The position numbers were made by a program, and so were the translations under genes. A DNA stretch of 28,099 nucleotides from Candidatus Sediminicultor tertius (GTDB lineage Bacteria; Atribacterota; Phoenicimicrobiia; Phoenicimicrobiales; Phoenicimicrobiaceae), in contig DPXH01000041.1 of NCBI GenBank assembly GCA_003527405.1, positions 4,031 to 32,129 on the forward strand. The letters are read 5' to 3'. Each line of letters opens with the position of its first letter. The stretch's first letter is position 1. The notes under the pieces were generated by a model, which ran no database searches, was not told the origin of the DNA, and was given only the letters and a program-made list of their open reading frames with translations. Positions 23,208 to 28,099 of this stretch are shown here, one piece after another.

Positions 23208-24431
23208 ATGAAAAAATATTTCATGGATTTCCATGTGCATATTGGCAGAAGCAATAGTGGTGCCCCGGTAAAAATAACTGCTTCCAGAGATTTAACCTTT
23301 GCCAACATTGCCTGGGAATGTAAATATAGAAAAGGGATTGATATTGTAGGTATCGTTGATTGCGCCTCACCTGAAGTAATTGATGACATTTCCCAGTTAA
23401 TCAACAGCGGAGAAATGAAACCATTAAAAGAAGGCGGTTTAATTTATCAGGACAAAGTAACTGTTATTTTGGGCTCAGAAATTGAAACCAAAGAAGCTAA
23501 TGGAGGATTGTCTCACCAGATAGCCTATTTTCCCTATTTTGAGGATATAAAAGAATTTAGCAAAGCACTATCTCTGCTGGTTACCAATGTAGGCTTAAGC
23601 AGTCAAAATTGCAAAATCAGTGCTCAGGAAGTCTTTCAAATTATAAATCAGATTGGAGGAATTTTAATCCCCGCCCATGCCTTTACTCCCCATAAAAGTG
23701 TTTATGGGAATTGCGTCAGAAGATTAACAGAGATGTTTACCAGGGCTACTTTAAAAAAGATTTCGGCCATAGAATTGGGATTAAGTGCTGATACAGAAAT
23801 TGCCGACCATTTGAAGGAATTGTCTGGATATACCTTTTTAACTAATTCAGATGCACATTCTCTACCCAAGATTGGCCGAGAATATAATATAGTTGAACTG
23901 GAGAAGGCAAATTTTAAAGAGATACTTTTGGCCTTACAGAGAAAAGAAGAAAGAAAGATAACCGCCAATTATGGCCTTGACCCTAAACTGGGCAGGTATC
24001 ATCGGACTTTTTGTGAGATTTGTAATTATACAGCAACCAGCAATCCCCCGGTTTATAAGTGCGAAAAATGTGGAAGTGATAAAATAGTAAAAGGTGTTTT
24101 TGATCGGATTGTGGAAATCGGAGATTACCAACAGTCTATTTCTCCTTCTCACCGTCCGCCTTATTATCATCAAGTTCCTTTAGAATTTGTACCCGGTATA
24201 GGTAAAAAAACCTTGAATAAATTGTTTGGTTACTTTGGCACTGAAATGAATATACTACACCAAGCTTCTTATCAGGAAATTAGTCAGGTAGTAGGATTTG
24301 AAATTGCCCAAAATATAATTTTAGCCAGAAAGGGACTATTAAAGTTAAGTCCGGGTGGCGGTGGAAAGTACGGTAAGGTCAAAAAGAAAGAAAAAATATC
24401 CGGAGAAGAAAATTTACAGCTAAATTTTTAA
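23208..24431 (+). CDS. Endonuclease Q-like PHP-domain protein
   Basis: EndoQ enzymes nick DNA on the 5' side of deaminated bases (hypoxanthine, uracil, xanthine) and abasic sites. The 407 residues have the expected order. A PHP metal domain comes first (Asp7, His9, His11 in MDFHVHIGR; LGSEIETKE; PAHAFTPH; TNSDAHSLP near 220). A four-cysteine zinc finger follows (Cys269, Cys272, Cys285, Cys288), and then a helix-hairpin-helix-like DNA-binding stretch, LEFVPGIGKKTLNKLFGYFG. The C-terminal basic tail ends in ENLQLNF, which resembles a sliding-clamp-binding motif (QxxLxF type); this is my inference. ATG 23208 follows taagga by seven bases and excludes repeat-encoded codons upstream. Confidence 0.85.
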   Translation: MKKYFMDFHVHIGRSNSGAPVKITASRDLTFANIAWECKYRKGIDIVGIVDCASPEVIDDISQLINSGEMKPLKEGGLIYQDKVTVILGSEIETKEANGGLSHQIAYFPYFEDIKEFSKALSLLVTNVGLSSQNCKISAQEVFQIINQIGGILIPAHAFTPHKSVYGNCVRRLTEMFTRATLKKISAIELGLSADTEIADHLKELSGYTFLTNSDAHSLPKIGREYNIVELEKANFKEILLALQRKEERKITANYGLDPKLGRYHRTFCEICNYTATSNPPVYKCEKCGSDKIVKGVFDRIVEIGDYQQSISPSHRPPYYHQVPLEFVPGIGKKTLNKLFGYFGTEMNILHQASYQEISQVVGFEIAQNIILARKGLLKLSPGGGGKYGKVKKKEKISGEENLQLNF

Positions 24432-24695
24432 TTATGATTTTGTGCTTTTTGCTTTAAATTTTTAACTGTAAATCGATAACTGAAAATGTTATTCAAAACT
24501 CACGACTATCGATTATTCACTAACGACTAATCTATTTTCTGATTTTCTCTTAAAAATAATAAAACAAGTTATCTTAAACTAGTTGATTTATATTAAAAAT
24601 AGTCAACTAGTATTTTTTTAAAATTTTTTTTAAAAAAAAGAGGAGAATAAAAACTTTTGTAGAATATATTAATACGGGAATAGATTAAGGAATTT
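24432..24695 (+). repeat. Intergenic region after the EndoQ gene: repeats and terminator
   Basis: No gene seen. A partial inverted copy of the 70-base element ('aattatgattttgtgctttt', ~24430-24480) is followed by a 'cacgactatcgattattcac' copy (~24500-24530), an intrinsic terminator (24578-24619) and poly-A/T tracts. Confidence 0.6.
24578..24619 (+). terminator. Rho-independent terminator
   Basis: ACTAGTTGA (24578-24586) pairs with TCAACTAGT (24603-24611), loop 16 bases, followed by a run of Ts at 24613-24619. Confidence 0.75.
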
Positions 24696-24726
24696 TTGAA
24701 AAAGAAAATGTTTCATTAATTATACA
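24696..24726 (+). promoter_or_regulatory. Possible sigma-70-type promoter of dnaG
   Basis: TTGAAA (24696-24701) and TATACA (24721-24726) with a 19-base spacer, longer than ideal; 31 bases before the TTG start. Confidence 0.4.
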
Positions 24727-24756
24727 TAGCGACAATAATTTGTAGGTGATTTATAT

Positions 24757-26532
24757 TTGAGATTTTCGTCTGATTTACTAGAAGAAATAAGGAATCGTTG
24801 CGATATTGTGGATATTATTTCAGAGTATGTGCATTTAAAGCCGGCGGGAAAGGGATTTAAAGGTTTATGCCCTTTTCATGGAGAGAAGACCCCTTCATTT
24901 ATGGTTAGTGCTGAAAAACAGTTATTTCATTGCTTTGGATGTGGAGAAGGGGGTAATGTTTTTAATTTCCTTATGAAATATGAGAAAATTAGTTTTTTTG
25001 AAGCAGTAAAGATGTTAGCACAAAAATCAGGTGTCCCCCTCCCCGTAGATGAAGAAAAAGAAGATATTCTTCACAAAAAAAAAGAAAGGTTATATAAATT
25101 AAACGATCTAGTCGCAAATTATTACCGGGAATGTTTATTTAGGACCAATCAGGGAAAAAAAATAATAAATTATTTAAAAAAAAGAGGGATTAACGATACC
25201 AGTGTCGAAAGGTATAGATTAGGTTATGCTCCTCCCGGCTGGGATGTACTAACCAACTTTTTAAAGAAAAAAGGATATACCTACGAAGAGTTAATCAGGG
25301 CCGGACTGATCAAAAAGAGCAAAATAGAAGGGAAATATATCGATTACTTTAGAGATAGGATAATTTTTCCTATCTTCAACTTATCGGGGAAGGTAATAGG
25401 TTTTGGAGGCAGGGTTTTAGATGATTCTTTGCCCAAGTACATAAATTCTCCGGAAACATTGGTTTATAATAAGGGGAGCAATCTATACAGTTTAAACTTT
25501 GCCAAGGAAGATACCCGAAAAAAGAATTATATAATTATTGTAGAAGGCTATACTGATGTTTTAATAACTCAACAATACGAATTTGATAATGTAGCGGCAT
25601 CTCTGGGAACAGCTTTAACCAATAAACAGATAGACTTGATAAAACGGTTTACCGATGCGGTTTTAATCGCTTATGATGCAGATTCAGCCGGTAATATGGC
25701 CACTCTTAGAAGTTTGGATTTACTGGTAAAAGCCGGTCTTGAAGTCAAGGTTATAGATTTACCACAAGGTTATGACCCGGCTGATTTTTTAATTAAAAAA
25801 GGAAGAAGAGCTTTCCAAAATTTAATTGATAGGTCACTCTCCTTAATAGATTACAGGTTAAAACTTTTATATTCCAAATACAGTATTGAGAATATAGAAG
25901 GAAAAGTAAAAATAGTTAAAGAAATTTTACCTACCTTAAGCGTAATAGGTAATGAGGTTGAACTGAGAGCTCAGACAAAAAAGATATCTGAAGAATTAAA
26001 ATTATCCGAAGAAGCGATCTTAATCGAATTAAAAAGATATAAAAGAGGGTCAAGGGATTCCTCCCAGAATTTTATTAAATTAAATTCCGAGTCTGGGAAT
26101 ATTAAAGCGGAAAAAATTCTCATCGGATGTATGCTGGAAAATGAAAAAATTGCCCGGGACATTTTAAAAAAAATAAAAGCAAAAGATTTTTCAGGTCAAT
26201 TGCATCGTCAAATCGTAGCAGCCATTGAAAAAAATTTAGAAGATAATAAGGTAGTAGATTCTCAAAAAGTTATTGACTATTTGAATGATGATAAGGCCGC
26301 AAAACTAATTTCCCGGATTTTAATGGAAGAAACTATAACTTTTGATGAGAAGATAATCTCCGGATATGTAGACACTATAAATAATTTTAAGTTGGTTCAA
26401 GAGAGAAAAAATCTCGAAAAAAGGGCAAAAATTCTCGATGAAAAGATAAAAAAATCCGAAAAGATAGAGGAAGATGACTTAAAAGAATTACGGGAAATTG
26501 TTCGGCAACTAAAAAGTCAAAATATTAATTAA
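24757..26532 (+). CDS. dnaG: DNA primase
   Basis: Makes RNA primers for replication at the fork with the DnaB helicase. The 591 residues have the standard order. The CHC2 zinc finger (Cys38, His41, Cys59, Cys62) comes first. The N-terminal catalytic part includes INSPETLVYNKGSNLYSL. The Toprim core has EGYTDV (Glu263) and YDADSAG (Asp307, Asp309), and a C-terminal helicase-binding domain starts at about 430. Start TTG 24757 follows taggtgat with about seven bases of spacing and gives the expected RFSSDLLEEIRNRCDIVDII start. rpoD follows, as in the classic macromolecular-synthesis operon, but with a 271-base gap filled by a composite repeat. Confidence 0.96.
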   Translation: MRFSSDLLEEIRNRCDIVDIISEYVHLKPAGKGFKGLCPFHGEKTPSFMVSAEKQLFHCFGCGEGGNVFNFLMKYEKISFFEAVKMLAQKSGVPLPVDEEKEDILHKKKERLYKLNDLVANYYRECLFRTNQGKKIINYLKKRGINDTSVERYRLGYAPPGWDVLTNFLKKKGYTYEELIRAGLIKKSKIEGKYIDYFRDRIIFPIFNLSGKVIGFGGRVLDDSLPKYINSPETLVYNKGSNLYSLNFAKEDTRKKNYIIIVEGYTDVLITQQYEFDNVAASLGTALTNKQIDLIKRFTDAVLIAYDADSAGNMATLRSLDLLVKAGLEVKVIDLPQGYDPADFLIKKGRRAFQNLIDRSLSLIDYRLKLLYSKYSIENIEGKVKIVKEILPTLSVIGNEVELRAQTKKISEELKLSEEAILIELKRYKRGSRDSSQNFIKLNSESGNIKAEKILIGCMLENEKIARDILKKIKAKDFSGQLHRQIVAAIEKNLEDNKVVDSQKVIDYLNDDKAAKLISRILMEETITFDEKIISGYVDTINNFKLVQERKNLEKRAKILDEKIKKSEKIEEDDLKELREIVRQLKSQNIN

Positions 26533-26540
26533 TATTTTAT

Positions 26541-26660
26541 GATTACTACCCAAAAAGTAAACAAAATGGGAATGTAGGGGCACGATGCATCGTGCCCACG
26601 GGAAACATTAAACAATAACATGGTGAGGGCACAATTCATTGTGCCCCTACAGCATAATTA
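26541..26660 (+). repeat. ~115-bp composite repeat (copy B) between dnaG and rpoD
   Basis: Same build as copy A (~9905-10020). 'cccaaaaagtaaacaaaatgg' is followed by the 20-bp palindrome (26578-26597), a spacer ending 'catggtgag' and the palindrome GGGCACAAT-TC-ATTGTGCCC (26627-26646), then cctacag. The two copies sit before recN and rpoD, 16.6 kb apart, in the same orientation. Confidence 0.85.
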
Positions 26661-26729
26661 TTATCAAAAAACCAAAATTTATTGTGAATTTGTTTATAGA
26701 AAACTATATAAAATATTTTTTGCGCTTTT

Positions 26730-26760
26730 TTGGTAATAACCATTTTATACAATTTATAAT
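26730..26760 (+). promoter_or_regulatory. Possible promoter of rpoD
   Basis: TTGGTA (26730-26735) and a perfect TATAAT (26755-26760) with a 19-base spacer, 43 bases before ATG 26804. The long spacer makes it uncertain. Confidence 0.35.
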
Positions 26761-26803
26761 TTAGACAAATATAAAATTTACTGTTAAGAAGGAAGGCTTG
26801 GTA

Positions 26804-27910
26804 ATGGGAAAAAAGAAAATAATCGAAGAATTAATTAAAGAGGGTAAAGAGCAAGGTTACTTAACTTATAAAGAGTTAGGGAAATATTTGGCAGATGATA
26901 TTTTAGATCTGGATAAAGTAGAAGATTTATATGATGTCTTGAGTGAATCCGGAATTGATTTAGTAGAGAACGAGGAAGAAGGCAATTTACTGGTCAAAGA
27001 TAAAAATGTTGAAGGGAAGAACAAAAAATATCATCCTTCTAAAGAAAAATTAGATTTAGAAACTGAATTGGCAAAGCAGTTAGAATTAGATGATCCCGTA
27101 AAAATGTACTTAAAGGAAATAGGGCAGATAAGATTATTAACTGCCAAACAAGAAGTAGAATTGGCTAAAAGAATGCAAAAAGGAGATCACGAAGCCAAGA
27201 AAAGATTGGTAGAGTCTAATTTAAGATTAGTAGTAAGTATTGCCAAAAGATATGTAGGCAGGGGAATGCTATTTTTAGACCTGATTCAGGAAGGTAATAT
27301 GGGTTTAATCAGGGCAGTAGAGAAGTTCGACTACAAAAAGGGATATAAATTTAGTACCTATGCTACCTGGTGGATAAGACAAGCAATTACCAGAGCTATA
27401 GCAGATCAAGCCAGGACTATTCGCGTTCCCGTTCATATGGTGGAGACTATTAACAAATTAATAAGGGTATCACGCCATCTCCTGCAGGAATTAGGACGAG
27501 AACCGACCGTTAAGGAAATAGCCGAAAATATGGAAATTACAGAAGATAAAGTAAGAGAGATATTGAAAACTGCTCAGGAACCTGTTTCCTTAGAAACTCC
27601 AATCGGGAAAGAAGAAGATAGTCACTTGGGAGATTTTATAGAAGATAAAGATTCACCTGCTCCCCCAAAAATTGCTACTTATACTCTTTTAAAAGAACAA
27701 CTAGATGATGTCTTAGAGACTCTGACTTACAGAGAGAAGAGAGTGCTGGAATTGAGGTTCGGAATTGCCACCGGTCACCCTCATACTTTAGAAGAGGTTG
27801 GTAAAGAATTTGGAGTAACCAGAGAAAGAATTCGTCAAATCGAAGCCAAGGCATTACGAAAATTAAGACATCCCAGCAGAAGTAAAAAACTAAAAGATTA
27901 TTTAGAATAA
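26804..27910 (+). CDS. rpoD: Main RNA polymerase sigma factor (sigma-70/RpoD family)
   Basis: Directs core RNA polymerase to -35/-10 promoters. The 368 residues contain a region 1.1-like N-terminus (LIKEGKEQGYLTYKELGKYL), region 1.2 (DPVKMYLKEIGQIRLLTAKQ) and region 2 (ESNLRLVVSIAKRYVGRGM; DLIQEGNMGLIRAVEKFDY; FSTYATWWIRQAITRAI). Region 3 and region 4 with the helix-turn-helix LEEVGKEFGVTRERIRQIEA complete it, and it ends RHPSRSKKLKDYLE. It lacks the large non-conserved insert of proteobacterial RpoD, as in Firmicutes SigA. ATG 26804 lies seven bases after aaggaagg; TTG 26798 is too close to that site. The promoters proposed here (TTGAGA/TATAAT, TTGACT/TATAAT) fit the usual specificity. Confidence 0.96.
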   Translation: MGKKKIIEELIKEGKEQGYLTYKELGKYLADDILDLDKVEDLYDVLSESGIDLVENEEEGNLLVKDKNVEGKNKKYHPSKEKLDLETELAKQLELDDPVKMYLKEIGQIRLLTAKQEVELAKRMQKGDHEAKKRLVESNLRLVVSIAKRYVGRGMLFLDLIQEGNMGLIRAVEKFDYKKGYKFSTYATWWIRQAITRAIADQARTIRVPVHMVETINKLIRVSRHLLQELGREPTVKEIAENMEITEDKVREILKTAQEPVSLETPIGKEEDSHLGDFIEDKDSPAPPKIATYTLLKEQLDDVLETLTYREKRVLELRFGIATGHPHTLEEVGKEFGVTRERIRQIEAKALRKLRHPSRSKKLKDYLE

Positions 27911-27941
27911 AAATTAAAAGTAAAAAATTTTCTTTTAATTT
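27911..27941 (+). terminator. Weak AT-only hairpin after rpoD
   Basis: AAATTAAAAG (27911-27920) pairs with CTTTTAATTT (27932-27941) directly after the stop. It has no following T-run and contains almost only A-T pairs, so a termination role is doubtful. Confidence 0.3.
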
Positions 27942-27984
27942 GATAAAAATATAATAAAAATATATAATAAATATAATAAAAATA

Positions 27985-28013
27985 TTGACTGGAGTTGATT
28001 TTTTAAGTATAAT
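27985..28013 (+). promoter_or_regulatory. Sigma-70-type promoter of tRNA-Asn
   Basis: TTGACT (27985-27990), a 17-base spacer and a perfect TATAAT (28008-28013); expected start near 28020, seven bases before the mature tRNA. Confidence 0.88.
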
Positions 28014-28026
28014 TACATGGTAATAT

Positions 28027-28099
28027 TCCTCGGTAGCTCAACGGTGGAGCATCCGGCTGTTAACCGGAGGGTTGTAGGTTCGAATCCTACCCGGGGAGC
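28027..28099 (+). tRNA. tRNA-Asn (GTT anticodon), 3' CCA cut by window edge
   Basis: Acceptor strand TCCTCGG (28027-28033) pairs with CCGGGGA (28091-28097); discriminator G 28098 and the first C of a probable encoded CCA end the window. The anticodon stem TCCGG/CCGGA holds loop CTGTTAA with GTT at 28059-28061. The T arm reads GTAGGTTCGAATCCTAC. One T-G pair lies in the acceptor stem. Confidence 0.95.

Overview
The window is about 28 kb of AT-rich bacterial DNA (roughly one third G+C by eye). Every recognisable gene lies on the + strand. The contents are housekeeping genes (shikimate and tyrosine synthesis, trans-translation, cell wall, NAD kinase, RecN, primase, main sigma factor) plus an anaerobic amino-acid fermentation block that uses a ferredoxin-dependent 2-oxoacid oxidoreductase. 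This points to a strictly anaerobic, fermentative or syntrophic bacterium. Gene content and style (TTG starts, many short dispersed palindromes, Vor plus Ptb/Buk) would fit an Atribacterota-like or deep Firmicutes-like lineage. That placement is an inference and cannot be settled from the sequence alone. || Layout: 1-2167 holds the 3' part of aroB (with a repeat-derived in-frame insertion), aroQ and tyrA. 2440-3379 is a promoter-smpB-ssrA(tmRNA)-terminator unit in which the tmRNA 5' end lies inside the last codons of smpB. 3588-7343 is an operon-like run with its own promoter: AI-2E-type permease, secreted AMIN/Amidase_3 cell-wall amidase, GerMN-domain protein and a divergent PAP2-family protein. 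7555-11888 holds tlyA, a membrane protein with a possible nuclease-like core, nadK and recN. || 12204-21275 is the most distinctive part. A PAS-AAA+-Fis sigma-54 activator is followed by a canonical -24/-12 promoter (14070-14085) with upstream TGCA dyads. Downstream lie a class I/II aminotransferase, phosphate butyryltransferase, butyrate kinase, a P-loop ATPase of unknown role, a 2[4Fe-4S] ferredoxin subunit and the alpha, beta and gamma subunits of a Vor-type oxidoreductase. Together these can turn an amino acid into a 2-oxoacid, then acyl-CoA with reduced ferredoxin, then acyl-phosphate, then a free acid with ATP. The layout resembles the sigma-54/BkdR-controlled bkd (ptb-buk) locus of Bacillus subtilis, with a ferredoxin oxidoreductase in place of the dehydrogenase complex. 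|| 21361-24431 holds an M20 peptidase, an ADP-ribose pyrophosphatase-like Nudix enzyme and an endonuclease Q-like PHP protein. 24757-27910 holds dnaG and rpoD, and a tRNA-Asn with a perfect-spacing promoter runs into the right edge. || Most intergenic gaps carry members of several dispersed repeat families: GTAGGGG...CCCCTAC palindromes, 'actaacgactattcac' repeats, 'tatcgcgta' repeats, a 70-bp 'ccataattcaaaa' repeat, and REP-like attcccgc/gcgggaat hairpins. Some invade coding regions (aroB, the 3' end of the Nudix gene) or supply terminators and false upstream starts.
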